Source: Oasisia sp. SBJ-2009 (Eukaryota > Annelida > Polychaeta > Sabellida > Siboglinidae). From it: a DNA stretch of 64,000 nt. The stretch is from positions 2,579,991 through 2,643,990 of the forward strand of contig OZ024855.1 of the NCBI GenBank assembly GCA_964017155.1, given 5' to 3'. Position numbers and translations under genes: made by a program. Shown one piece after another: positions 35,401 to 50,400 of this stretch (position 1 is the first letter of the stretch; the number at the start of each line of letters is the position of its first letter). The notes below the pieces were generated by a model. It did not search any database and was not told where the DNA came from. It saw only the letters and a list, made by a program, of their open reading frames with translations.

Positions 35401-38400
35401 ATGCTCTGATCACATGCCATCATTGTTCTTACTGAAGGATGCACCCTCCCTAATGAGACAACATGCACCCTTGATGAGAGGAACATCTACTTAAAAAGAA
35501 CAATGTTGACGTCATCGTTCTGGCATGCAAGCATCTATTCATGGATACAAGGACAACGAAACACAAGGGACAGTTGATCTACATCCTTACATAATCCTTA
35601 GGGCAAGCCTCCACTGTACATTTCATTAACAGTACAATACATCATGTGTACACCTCTCATTAGAAATTAAACATGAAACCTTGTGTCAGATCATGTGACC
35701 AACTATTTCACTAGGTCATGTTTAACTAGATCTACATCTGGTGCATTTCTAAAATATGAATTTACTGTCCCTTTGACCTGCACTTCCTCACAAGTACAAT
35801 ATCTGGGACGTTGGCACACTGAGTACTGCCAGGTTAACATATGTATTCCTGCACAGACTGTAAACATTTACACTGCACTTAGCCCAAGATCATCCATTCT
35901 CCCATCACCCGACATGCATGCGTGCACATTGATTCATTCGACACATTGCGTCCCTTGCATTTTACAGGGTCACAGACCATCAACGCCTTACAGGGTGACA
36001 CCAATACCATCACAACTGTCATATGTTTAGACTAAAGATGTGACAATTTAGTTTAGCATCCACTCTAAATCTTTTGTACTAAAGATGCATTGTTAGTATG
36101 TAAACATATATCATGCAAATCCTAGATTGGGAAAAAACACCTGCCAGCCTATTGTCTTCATGAAGTAGTTCATTCTCAGCTAACTGTGTTCAAGCATTCT
36201 AACATATTCTACCATCTACATCGGCTTGGTGCATAATTCACAGCTCAAGACTGAGCCGTTGAGTTACAAGCAGGAAGCAGTAAGCGTGAGTTTATCGTAA
36301 AAAACATAGGTTTACCATCAAGAAACATGAGTTTACCAGCATCAGATCCGGCTGTGGCCGCAGTGACCGCACTCCGCTGGACACTGGCGTTGTCTTGGTT
36401 ACTGTGGTTGCTATGGTCACTGTCACTGTCGCTGTCAAGGAGGTCAAGCTCCATGTCACTCTCACCGACACCTACAGCATGACAGAGCGGTGACATACAG
36501 GTGACGATCAGGACACACACAAGTGACAGATAAACAATTGTTGACAGTTGACATTCAGGTGACACATACCTTATAAAGAGGTGACAGTCATGTCACATAC
36601 ACCTCACAATTAGATGTCAGACATGTGACACATGTGACAGTGAGGCATCAATGTGATGACAGGCAGGTGACACATGTGTTGTCACACGTGTCACCTGCCT
36701 GTCAGGTGACAGACAATGAGACAACAGAAGGGTGACAGATGTGACTGTCAGGTGATAGTAAGATGATAGGTAATACACATGTGACAGTCAGGTAACAAAC
36801 AGATGACAGACATGTGACAGACAGATAAGGCAGGTGACATGCAGAGGTTAACCTCAAATGTTATAAGTCTATCAGGAATCACTCATAAGTCATATTATAT
36901 AAAAAGGAATTAATGGTTCCTGAGAAACTCCACCCACCATCCTCGTGGTCTCCAGCTTGTTGTTCGTGGTCCGACACTTCCGAGTGATGATCATCTTGCT
37001 CACCAGGTGGCTCCATGTGTTCGTTGTCTCCGTCAAGGTGCTCCGTGATGTCAACCTGAAAGAAAGAGCACAACATTCATTCTGTGTATAAAACAGAACC
37101 GTAAAGTTTCATCCAATACGGGGACAACAATTGCACCGCTAGAAAATTTAATATATAGGAAATAATAAAACTGAATAATGTACTTCAAGTACAATTTCTG
37201 AGTACACAACTCACTTCAACGTTTCAACCGCCATCGGCGGCATTCTTCAGGAACTGATGGCGGTTGAAACGTTGAAGTGAGTAGAAATTATTAGTTGTGT
37301 AATCAGAAATTGTACTTGAATGATATACTTCCAACTTGATGAACCTTTTCACGAACTTAATAATGTAGTTATCAGAGGCACTGAAGATTAGTGTCAAATG
37401 GGGAGATGTGAAGACAAGCAACATGATGCAGTTGTTATCACTGTAACAACAGTTTAGTTAGTATAACATTTGTTCCCACAGTGCCACACCAAGGACTATG
37501 TTCACCACATCTGGTTTTATCTGGTGAAGAACTGAAAGCTGTTCGATGTCTGCCATCTCATTTATGAACATTTAGAATTCCAGACTTGTCCTTGTTTTTA
37601 AGTAAACAATTCCCACGTTAGTCAATGATTTGAACAACTAATATGAAATACAACTGATTCAGAGGTATTAATGTGCTTAACTTTCACATTTTATTTTGGT
37701 TAATTTTTTTTGCTATCTTAGCCTCATTTAATTTAGTTATATTTTTTATACAAAGATCTCAACATTTTATTCTGGAGATCAGTGTCTAAATAAACTTTAA
37801 TATAATTAATTATTATCATTAACTCGCATACATTCTGCAAAGACCCCCCCAGGGTGTAGTGAGGTGTTCCCCCCCCCCATAGACGGGTAGGAAGGGTGAG
37901 TAACCAATCAACCAGTCACATCCACTCACCTCAGCATCCCCTGTCGACATGTTGTCCTCATCATCCTGTCTCTGGTCGCCGTGGTCCGCCGAGCCCAGGT
38001 CAGCCATGCGTGACTGCTGAATGTAGGTGGCAGCACTGACTGGGGTGGCGCTTGAACGATTCGGGAGAGGGTCAACCGAGAACAGCTCTTCACTGCCCTG
38101 TCAAGAGAAAATGGAGTTGACAAAGCTTCACCTAAGTTGTGTCTCAACATGGCTCATTCCATGCTGACGTGTCACCATCATTTATCACACAATCATTTTT
38201 ATCCAACTTCTAAAACTATTTAGTGGCATTTTAATAATGTGCTAATCTTGACATGCTAATCTGTTTTAACTGGTTGTCCATTTGTCCAGTGCTATACTAA
38301 TTGATCAATTAATTATAACATTCTATTAATAAATATATCTTCTTACTGATCTTACATAAACAAATTCTAGACATTATTTTGATTCAGTATTGATATTGTT

Positions 38401-41400
38401 ATAATTGATTTGTTATATAAACGCCTTGATTTCTTATATGGATACTATCTTTATGTATCCTGTTTTATATAAGAATGCACACACCGCGTTGAATAACAAC
38501 AAGGAATCATTCTTCTACCTGTCAACTCAAACTCCATTCACCCTAATAATAGTAATATACCAATGACCCCAGTGAACCCTGGCACTGACCTGGATGGCCT
38601 CGACGTTGGCGTTGACGAGAGAGAAGAGGGCGGTGGGGCGCGCCACCCCCATCCTGACGGGGGAGATGAGGGCGTCGGCCGTCTCACACAGCTCCTCTAT
38701 GGCGATGTTGATGAGAGCCTGGAAGACTCTCTTACACTTGACCAGGGGCTGCGACACACTCAGGTTCCTGGCAAACAACAGCACTGATTAGATGTCATCC
38801 TAGCCACCAGTGGGAGTGTCAAACAACAGCATTGGTTAGATGTCATCTTAGCCACCAGTGGGAGTGTCAAACAACAGCATTGGTTAGATGTCATCTTAGC
38901 CACTAGTGGGAGTGTCAAACAACAGCATTGATTAGATGTCATCCTAGCCACCAGTGGGAGTGTCAAACAACAGCATTGGTTAGATGTCATCTTAGCCACC
39001 AGTGGGAGTGTCAAACAACAGCATTGGTTAGATGTCATCTTAGCCACTAGTGGGAGTGTCAAACAACAGCATTGATTAGATGTCATCTTAGCCACCAGTG
39101 GGAGTGTCAAACAACAGCATTGATTAGATGTCATCTTAGCCACCAGTGGGAGTGTCAAACAACAGCATTGATTAGATGTCATCTTAGCCACTAGTGGGAG
39201 TGTCAAACAACAGCACTGATTAGATGTAATCTTAGCCACCAGTGGGAGTGTCAAACAACAGCATTGATTAGATGTCATCTTAGCCACTAGTGGGAGTGTC
39301 AAACAACAGCACTGATTAGATGTCATCTTAGCCACCAGTGGGAGTGTCAAACAACAGCATTGATTAGATGTCATCTTAGCCACCAGTGGGAGTGTCAAAC
39401 AACAGCATTGGTTAGATGTCATCTTAGCCACCAGTGGGAGTGTCAAACAACAGCATTGGTTAGATGTCATCCTAGCCACCAGTGGGAGTGTCAAACAACA
39501 GCATTGATTAGATGTAATCTTAGCCACCAGTGGGAGTGTCAAACAACAGCATTGATTAGATGTCATCTTAGCCACTAGTGGGAGTGTCAAACAACAGCAC
39601 TGATTAGATGTCATCTTAGCCACCAGTGGGAGTGTCAAACAACAGCATTGATTAGATGTCATCTTAGCCACCAGTGGGAGTGTCAAACAACAGCATTGGT
39701 TAGATGTCATCCTAGCCACCAGTGGGAGTGTCAAACAACAGCATTGGTTAGATGTCATCTTAGCCACCAGTGGGAGTGTCAAACAACAGCATTGATTAGA
39801 TGTCATCTTAGCCACCAGTGGGAGTGTCAAACAACAGCATTGGTTAGATGTCACCCTGACCATCACCACAGCAATGATCAAGTGAAATAATCTCAATGTG
39901 TGTACACATTTGGCCCCTCAAGTAAAATGTATGATAGAATCAGAATGAAGAAATGCCCACTAAACTAGCGTTGCTCTTAGTATGCTATCACATTCTACTG
40001 ATAGTGGTAGCCATAGCTTTATGCCGAGACCAGTCCACCTGTCATTTGGACGGATATAACCCGATGTAAACGGATAGAAATATTAGTAGACGGGTAAAAA
40101 GATGGAGCACTAAAAAAGGTCTTAAAAAAACAGACATGCCTTGAAAATGGGTGTAAATGGATGTCACACATGTGGTTATAGTTTATTTCATGAAATGAGA
40201 CACATCTCAACTGCTGGTTGTATGCATGAGTTAACATACACATGCCCACCAACAGAATGTGTGTTTGACAAATGTTTATCCGGCATAAAGCCCAAGAGGG
40301 GAATGATGTGTGTGCTAAACCTAACAAAACAACACTACACCAACTGCTGATGAACCGACTTCAATTATCACTCAAAACACACCTTAGATCAATTATTACC
40401 CACCTCACACCCTACACCCAGTTCCGCTCTCAAAGCTGCCTCTGCGGACATGAACTCACATTTTCTTGCGACTGCTCTGTGGCGCCATCTCGAGGCTGAG
40501 CACGGTGAAGATGCGTGCGACGGAGCGCACGAAGCGTCGGGCGACCAACTTCGCCTCGGCGCGGTGGGCTGACACCCCGTCCCTCTGCATCTCTCGGATC
40601 AATGTTGTCAACAGGGTGTCCAGCATCTGAAGCACATAGTTGCCATGGTTACGATTAACCCATTTAATCCAGGATACAATTCTAGTTACCATTTTATCCA
40701 GAATATGATTTTAATTATAGTTTGCACTTGGCACGGCTTCCCCCACTCTGACCTTTTGCAATCCCATAGGCTGGTTAACACTGAATGACGTCGGTATATG
40801 GACAATGGTCACTGACCTCTAGACTACACTTGACCAGCATGCAGTGCGTGAACTTGTCCAGTTGTGACGTCCCAGTCTGAGTGTCCAAGTAAACGTGGTC
40901 ACCCAACACATCTGGCTGACCGCTACAACACAAGGGCAATGGTCAAGTTATTATGACAGCTTGGTGGTCTGGTTGACTTCAAGACTGCTATAATGATGAC
41001 ATCTACTGGACTGAAGTGATAATAATGAACAATTAAACGTTGATGCTATCGTGGACATCAGCAGCAGATAATTTGAGCGGTATTGCCTTGTCACATCAGA
41101 TCATCTCAATCTCAACCATTCTACCTGTACCTTGGGGTGAAGCAGCAGCAGTGTGAACCAACTGGAAACACTAATGTCTTGGGCACCCGAATACTGGCTA
41201 CAAAGGATTTTAAATAATGGTTTCGGCTACAAAATCAGCTACTTCGCAGTGTATCTACAAAACAAACAAACAAACAATCAAACAAAACAATGTACACCTC
41301 AAACAGATACACTACCCTGTATACAGTCAATACAAGCCCAATCAATGATAATACTCTACAAATAAAAGAACTATATGATTATCCATCATAAAATACATAA

Positions 41401-44400
41401 ACTTTGCTCTGTCACCCTACACCAAGCCACCCTCTTGTTTGTCAACACTTACGTTGGCTTGTCCTTGACCCCACTGTTGAGCATGGCCTTGACCGCCGGC
41501 CAGTCATTGAGGACACGCTCCAGCGCACGTCGACTGAACCGTGGCGGCTCCAGGTTGTGGTCAGGCATCTCAGCCTCTGTGAACCAAAACACAACTGTCA
41601 CAGAATCACATTCACTTGTGACACAAAACACACAACTGTCACAGAATCACATTCATTGTTAGGGGCTTCCACTCAATCCTAATCCAAACAAATGGAAAGG
41701 CCAACAAATTGCAATTAACAAAGCCCCTTACAACATTTGGTTCCAATGTAGCAGTGGCAATACTATGCTGTTATTGTACAGCGCTTTGAGCATATTTGAA
41801 TATTGCGCTTTATAAATAATAAATATTATTATTATTATTATTATTATTACAAAGAGACCATGTGACATGTCTGACTCTCAACAGACAGAAATGTCCAGAT
41901 TGCCAGAGTTATTTGTCCAGCTACCAACGCCACCTACCGAGATCGGAGACGGGAGCCTTGCGACTGCTGCGCATCCTGGTGGGTCGATACTGTCGCTGCT
42001 CCACCAACTGTCGCCCCACGGTCTGCACCAGGAACAACAGGATGTTCTCTCCCCTGGAACAACAGTCAGTCAGTGGTTATATTTTAACCTTCATGAAAAT
42101 GTCCATCAAGTTGGCAGTATATTAATCGAAAAAAAATTAATAATTACACAACTAGCAATGTTCGACGTACTTCTACGTTTCGACCACCATTGGTGGCCTT
42201 CTTCAGGTTCTGAAGAAGGCCGCCGATGGTGGTCGAAATGTAGAAGTAAGTCGAACATTGCTAGTTGTGTAATTATGACATTTGTTTCGAATACATTTTC
42301 ACCCCTGTTATAACTTCCATTTATACGCATTTAAATTTGTGTTAGGCTCAAACAAACTCATACGATTTATATAATATATTTTTTTATAAATTGATTCGTT
42401 CAAACTCTTATTCTGCTGAATTTGTGTAAACCTATATTATATTTTATAGTTACAGTACCCCAAGAAACGTCTGTGCAAAAATGTGAAGAAAAAAACCCAG
42501 ATCTACAACAGTTTCAGAAATCTAACGGTGGACGGCGTACGCAGAGTGACGCCATACGGCCATTTGGACCAAAGGACTAAAACACAGTTGTGTTGATTCT
42601 GGCAGTGGCTGGGACATGCTGTGAGCCTCACCTTGAGTTGGTCAGCTTGACCAGGTCCGTCTCGGTGAGGAGCCGATTGAGCAGTTCGAACCTGACGACC
42701 TGGTTGCCCGCGATGAGGGAGCGACACTTGCACTTCTCCCAACAGTCGCAGTAGGCCGTTGGGTGGGTCTTCTTCAGTCTGTAGCAACAGGCAGGTTGTG
42801 AATCAATTTATATACTTCATTAGTTTACTATTTTTTACTGTATAATTATAATATCCCTGCTGAAGAAAGTGTCAACTTTGTTTGCTAGCACTGAAGCAAT
42901 CAGAAGATCGTGTGTTTTACACTTGACACTGACACAATGACCCACAAACAATGATGGACAATGATAAACAACAGACATGATACTGGAAAAACGACAACAA
43001 CGATAGCCAATGTCAGAGCAACATGGATAATGACATGTGACAATGATAGACATGACTCTGGACAAACAACAACTACAGACAACACAGCAACATGGATTGT
43101 AACACATGACAATAACAGACGAGGAAAACAATAATGGACATGACACAACATCAATGACACAACTAACTATGACGGATGGTGACACATGACATGACACACA
43201 ACAACGAAGTACAACAACACAAAACAATGTCTAAATGAAGACGAGGTCTAGGACCAAGTGCAAGACCAAACTTACTTGCACTCGTGCCCCTTGTGACAGA
43301 CGCGGGCACACTCAGTGCAGCAGCATAGGGAGCCCATGAGGCCACACGTGCGACACTCAAAGATGTCCTGGAACAGTGACATGTCACTGTCAGTTAGCTA
43401 GCTCATGTAACAACATACGGGGTTCCAAAATAAAACAGGAAATAATGGAAATTGAAGAACAAACATTTTGCATATTTATGCATTTTCTAAATGATTTGGC
43501 ATATATGTAGTGTAATCATTCATATGACTGAATGGTTAGGAGTTATCTCGATCAAGAAATGTTCTATGACCATAGTAACCTGGACCAAATGTTTGATAAT
43601 GTTGTCATTTTATATCGAAACTTAACAATGTTTCATTCGTGTGTAGCTCACCATCATCATACAGATGTCACTGAATCATTTCTAAACTGTCTCGAATGGA
43701 CTTAATGCAACACAACTGATTGGTTTATAGTCAGACCAGGTACAGTATTAACAATACTGCAATGATACAAAATAAAAAATATCATTTCTAAATCTCAACC
43801 TTGAGACTGCCACCATTGAGTCAGACTACCTTGACCTTGACCTTGACCTCACCTGGTTGATGTGTTCGGCGCCCGTCCAGGTGAAGCTGCAGGTGTCGTT
43901 GCAGCAGACGACGTGGAGGGGGGAGTTGCCGAGACTGGAGTTAGGAGGGTAGAGCATGCTCATGAACACAGTGCGACTCATCTCCTGACTCGCACCGCTA
44001 CCTGTGCCGCTACTTGTGCTGCTACCTGCCCCGCTACTTGTGCTGCTACCTGCCCCGCTACTTGTGCTGCTACCTGCCCCGCTACTCGCCAGTCTCTTGG
44101 CCGTGTCCATCAGGGTGACGGCGGCTGCGTAGGCCTGGCAGCAGATGGCCTGCATGAAGGGCGTGCACCCCTTCGCATTCCTGTGGGGGGACAAGCAGTA
44201 ATGGTGTTTTGTTTTATATTGCACAGATACCAAAAAAGGTAAGTTCTTACATAGCATAGTATTTAGTCCTCAGAACACGTTTCATTTACTCCCTGGCAGA
44301 CCTGCTCAGTGGTCAGGCACCCACTCGTACAGCTGAGTGAACTGGAGCAGTGTAGGGTGAAAACACCTGCCCAAGATTTTACATGGCAGCACAGGATTTG

Positions 44401-47400
44401 AACCCAGCTGGGTATCAACTTATGACATTTACTCCATTGTTAGAGCCAGTGTGTTGGCAGTGATTGCATAGCATGGCTTGTGGTATCAAACACAGAGGGG
44501 AATTTTGGGGACTCTTATTAATGTTGTACAACGTGTTATTCTACAAACATCCTGAAAAAATATAGGTTTGTACTATTTATTTATATTTTCCATGATGGGT
44601 TCATTTCTGATATAATAATAACAATAATACATCTAGAGTGTCTACAGCCTTGTAAAGAATAGCTTATAGGAAACAAAGTCATAATCACACTTGGAACAGG
44701 CAAGAGTCATCAGTGTCTGTGACGGTGTTGTTTGGTCTCGGTGCACAAGGAGGAAACAGGAAATACAACTCAGGGACTATTAGGACAATTTGGTATAGTA
44801 AATAAAACATGAAAACACACACACATAGGATACAAATGTCACTAGATGTCGCCACTGACCTAGCGCTGAGAAGGTCCAGCAGGTGGGGCTGCAGTAGAGG
44901 CGACTCGCACAGGAGCTTGAGGATCTGTAGTGCGGCGTGTTGTCGCTCCTTGTCGTCCATCTTGACGGGCGGCATCATGTAGGCATTCACTGGCTCCCCC
45001 TGGTGGACAGAACTGGTGGCCGCGGTCGACGCTCCGGCAGAGTTCTGGCGCGACAGACTTGGGCACTCCAACTCTGCACAGACCACAGAGACATCTGGTG
45101 TCACAATACGCACTTGAAGCTCGTATTTCGGACAGGTAATGCTAGAATTTTTTTTTAATAAAGAGACAATATGCAATGTTAATTTAAATAAATACCAAGC
45201 CACACTGTCAAACAACACATAACAGTAATCTCGATAAAGATATAACTTCTTTTTTCCATTACATTTTTTTATAGTCAAACTTAATTTGGCATTGTTTCTA
45301 ATTCTTCTCATTTATCGTATGACTTATAGTTTAATCAAAATTATTATGATCAAATCAGGATATGATTTGTCAAAGAAGACTGAAGAACAAGCCACCAAAA
45401 CTGACACAATAGCATGTTTGACAGTGGGGACAATCAGGGCCGAGAAACAGAAAACCACGCAACTCAAACAAGGCACAACGGAAAATTAAAAACCAAGATT
45501 CAGAAAGAACAGAAAAGCGTTGGATGGTTTCAACAACTCTCTGTCCTGTACACGTGACAACACAGGAAGTAAGTGAAATAAGAACAGGTCCCTACCTGGC
45601 CGGCAGCTGTCAACAGTTGGTGGATCCGGCGGCCAGCTCAGTGTGGGTATGGCCACCCCGCTTCCCGCAGCCACATCCTCTCTTTCCGTGCTACCGCCAG
45701 CGGTCGTGTCCCGCATGTCCACCCCGCTGATGGTCCGTGACGCCGTCGTCGCCCGACGCATCATCTCGCGCAGACTGACACTCCGCGACGACACACGCTC
45801 GCTGGAGCTGCTGCACTGCGACTGGATGAAGGCGAGGACGTCCACCGCACTGCTGACCGCGTTGATGGCATCCAGCGTGGAGCTGAAGCCAAGGCCACTG
45901 CTTGCGGGCGTGGTGGTGGTTGGGTCTGAACACACACATGGGCACATGTTGCACTTAGCCACAACACACAAGGTCAGGCTCAATAAACCGCACAGAAATT
46001 AACATTACTGAAGTCCATTATTTCCTTTTCAGTTCCATGCATTGAAATTGATTGGATTTCTAATTAATAAAATGCCATGGTGAGGCCTTCGCCCAATCAC
46101 AGGACACTACGGCTGCACTATGATGATGATGAAATGACATTCAAGGAATTTCAGAAATCCTGTCATTGCATGGTTGTTAATGTGTGTTTTCGGTGTAGAT
46201 TAGTTTCATGTTTTCACACAGGTAAATTCAACATTAGTCCTTCCTCAATTTGTGTCGCAACCACGTATGCTGTGGTCAATTACACAACCATCTGATGAAT
46301 AGCAAATTCTTCACTTCCCCCAACCTCTAAGGTACATCCTCTACAACCCAGGCCCCTCTTATTTCACCAAGTAACTAATGGTTTCCTTCAAATGCATATT
46401 TTGCATTGTTGCTTATCGATGGAATTCTTATTAAAAATTTGGTTTTTACAAGCCCATTCATCACACTGACTACCTATGATCTCACCAGCGACCGTGTCCT
46501 TGTTGGAGGTGGGAGCACACATCATGACACATGTGTGGATGAAGTTGCGGTTGCCGTCACAGTACTCCTGCAATATCTCCGCCAACTTGCGCTCCTTTGC
46601 TGTGCCACCTTCAGAAAAAAATCAGTGTATTGCTTGATATTATGTACCATTACTTACCAGACCCATTCCTATAAGTAGTTACATTCACTGCTTACTCCTG
46701 TCAGAAAACCTGTCCAGCTTCGATCCTCTAGTTCTGATTGACTTTTTCTCCCTAAGGTGAAAACTAATATTGGTACTAGGGCTTCTGCTGTGGGTGCACC
46801 TAGTCTTTGGATATGCTTCCTTCTAGTGTGAAATCAATTGAAAATATTGCTTAATTCCACCGTTATTTAAAGACATACTTTTAATTGCCTAGCCATCATA
46901 TTTCTCTGGCATATCAATCGATCTGATGACAACAGGAATTGTTTATTGACTCTGAGATTGATTAACCCTTTTGTATTGACAACTGGCTTGTTAGGATTTT
47001 GTTACCTAATTTTTATTATATATGGCCAGAATACGATTTAGCCACCATCATATATAACATCATTGTTATAATGAAACCGAACCTACACTGAACATAGGTT
47101 TTCTGTCAGACAAACAAATAACTGTTATGTCATTGTACTAACGTATGTTACATAATGTATGCATAAGTCATGAATAATGGTTATAATCCCAAAATACAAC
47201 CCTGAGTTACATCACTTCATAATTGCATTTATCTTGAGAATGCAACATTTTTTTTTAATGCAGAGGTCATAAAAAAATCCATGAACTATACGCAGAAACT
47301 ACTACAGAGAGCTGAAATATTTGTCTAAGTAACAACAGGATGGGAATAATAGTGTGAAGAAATACCACCAGGGGGAGGTGCACATGTGCTCAGTCATGCG

Positions 47401-50400
47401 TGACACATTGCAGATTTGTTACTTACATTCTTCCTTGTCTATTGACGCGAGGACAGCTCTGACGTGTTCTATGTCACAGCGCTGTATGTGGGGGGTCAGG
47501 ACCTGACGCTGAGGACACACAGACAGACACTTAGTGACGTCACAATAGTCACTTATTACATGCTATCACATCAGTCACTTACTCAATGACATTACAATAC
47601 AGTCACACCCCTGGTGACAACACAACACAATACATTTCTCAGTGACATCAGTCATTGTTGTACACAACATACCAACTGTAAAACAAAATTTAACTTAAAT
47701 TAATTTATTGTGTGACTACCCTTACTTAATTGTCCTTATAATGATTTATATTCTATTTACATTGAGTACATATTTATGATATATTTAAAATTTCACATCC
47801 ATTAAACTGTGCACAGCACAGAACAATAGAAATTCTGTTTAATTTAACTGAGCAATGGAAATTATGTTTATTAAAACAATTGCTAGTGTTCACTAGACCC
47901 AAGACGCAAGGGTTACCTCGAGAGCGAGGGCGATGACACACAACTTGTTCTTGCAGTTGGGGGCGACGTTGGTGAGTGACTGGACACACAGCCCTATGCT
48001 CTGGACAGAGGGCAGGTTGAGCCAGCAGGGGTCGCGAACCCCAGACATACAGTCCTTGGCGAGTGGGTAGACTGCCTTGTTGCCGTCTTGGAGGATGACA
48101 GGTGTGCGCTGGGAGGAACAATCTCATGAGCATCACACGAGTAAAATGAAGACGGGCTGAAGACTGAACCGACAGTAGTATCATCAAGAGGGTGCAATTT
48201 TGTTTTACATTTTATAGCGATTTTAAGGACAGAGTTTCCATGTAACTAATACAGATTTTGTGAACAATTAGAAGGGAAAAGTAATACTCCGTCAGAAACT
48301 GGCATATGTAAAATATGTACTAGTTACCTGGAAAATACTATGATAACAAATAGAGTGTTTGCCAATAAATACAATTTTAGTTACCAAAGTTTGCTATTAC
48401 TAGAGCCCTACTTTGGAATAAATACAATGTGGTTCTGTTTCACAACACATGACATTGTCCTGTCACCAGCTGTCGTTGACTGTCACTCCCCAGGTGGTGT
48501 TTCAGGTGCAATATGCAAAGTGACTGTACTCAACAGCAGCACAAACACAGATGTGCAATTCTTAATAGTTCCCCATTGTTTGTGACAACTTTATGCAGTG
48601 CCACACATCGTGAGGATATTTGTGTCTGAATAAAAAAATAACTTTGTACACGCACATTCACTGCCATTTAGAGAAATGTAGCCTTATCTGTTAGCCGCCA
48701 AATAAAACAAAAATGAAACAAATCTGTTGAGAACCAAGAAATTCTAACATAAAAATAGGCTGATTCAAACCGGCTAATTTCATCTACGTTCAATACATCG
48801 AGATGATCTGTTCCAACTGCAATAAGGGCCAAAAGGGGTGATTACCCCCGGCTCACCTCGCCCCCGTTGTGGAGCTGGATGAACTTGTCACTGCGGCCGA
48901 TGAAGGCCGTGGCATCAGTGGGGGACAGCGCCTCCTGCTCCAACTTGCCCGTACTCAGGTTGTACACCAGGTACGTGATACGACTGCCATTGCGGGTCAC
49001 CAGGTGGAGCCCTGAAACATGGTGTATAGACAGGTTAACACCACCTTCTATGTTCACTGTGTCTTGTAAAGTATATGTTCACCGTGTCTTGTAAAGTATA
49101 TGTTCACTGTGTCTTGTAAAGTATATGTTCACTGTGTCTTGTAAAGTGTATGTTCACTGTGTCTTGTAAAGTATATGTTCACTGTGTCTTGTAAAGTATA
49201 TGTTCACTGTGTCTTGTAAAGTATATGTTCACTGTGTCTTGTAAAGTAAACCGTTTAGAGTCAATTGTTCAGATGTTGGTGTTGAAATGTTCTGGCTGGG
49301 CACTGGCTTCATGAAAACACGATAGAGTACAACCTTTCACGAGAATGACAGAGCAGTTACATATAACTGTTCACAGTGAACTGTATGATTTACACATAAC
49401 TCTTCACAATGGACTTTGTTTCACATACCACTGTTCACAGTGAACTGCTTTTCATATACCACTATTCACAATATAGTTGAGATTCACATACAACCTTTCA
49501 CAATGCTCTTAATCTCCTACGACTTTTCCTCATCATACATCCAAACATATGGAACAACAGCAAATAAAGCTTATTTATCAACTCATATGCAGATTAATAA
49601 TAACAATAATTCAGGTTCTTATATCATGCGCAATCTCTAACTAAATGCGCACTCAACTTATATATAAATAAACAATTAAAATTATGTATTGGAATTAAAA
49701 AGATGATTAAACTAATAAAAAAGAAACAAATTCTGTCCATCATCGTTATTTAATACTGAAGACAGTCACTAATAAAAAGCACAAACACAGCAGAACGCCC
49801 ACCTTGGTTGTCAACTGTCACAGCCAGTATCTGTCCCGTCATCTCGATGCTGAGTTTCTTTGGGGTGCGTTGGAAGCAGTCGGGGATGCGAGGGGCCGTG
49901 GTTCCCTTGACAACCTGCAGCTCGTCCTTGCGCAGCAGTCGACAGTCGCTCAGCTGTGTCGTCACGTCACCAGGCACGACACTGCTGTCACCGTCCTTGG
50001 ACGGGAACTTCACAGCTGCGTACATGCCGTCAACCTGATGGTATGAGGGTAACATAGGTTGGCGATACGATCCAAAGGTGCAGTTTGCTATCACAAATAT
50101 GCCACATTTTGACTTTATTTAATGGTTTCGTACAGATCTGGTAACATCAGTGATTCACCACCTTTCGCATGCCTTACAACACCCATAATAAATTAATATT
50201 TAATTTTAGATATCTGATCCTTTATATATGAATATTTGAAATAGCACATCACTGGGACTGAATTCATTCTAGCACGTAAGTATATTGTGCTAATCCGTTT
50301 CACATAATATGGTTGTTTATAAAAGTTGACTTCATGTGGCTAAAAACACAAGATCTTGGATACAATGAAGTGGACAATGGACACCATTGGATACATTGAT

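Noticed and set aside
38760..39896. 378-codon minus-strand frame with repeated [16 protein letters not shown]
   Set aside because: The 48-bp unit is divisible by three, so the frame remains open by arithmetic. It lies in the intron upstream of exon 29.
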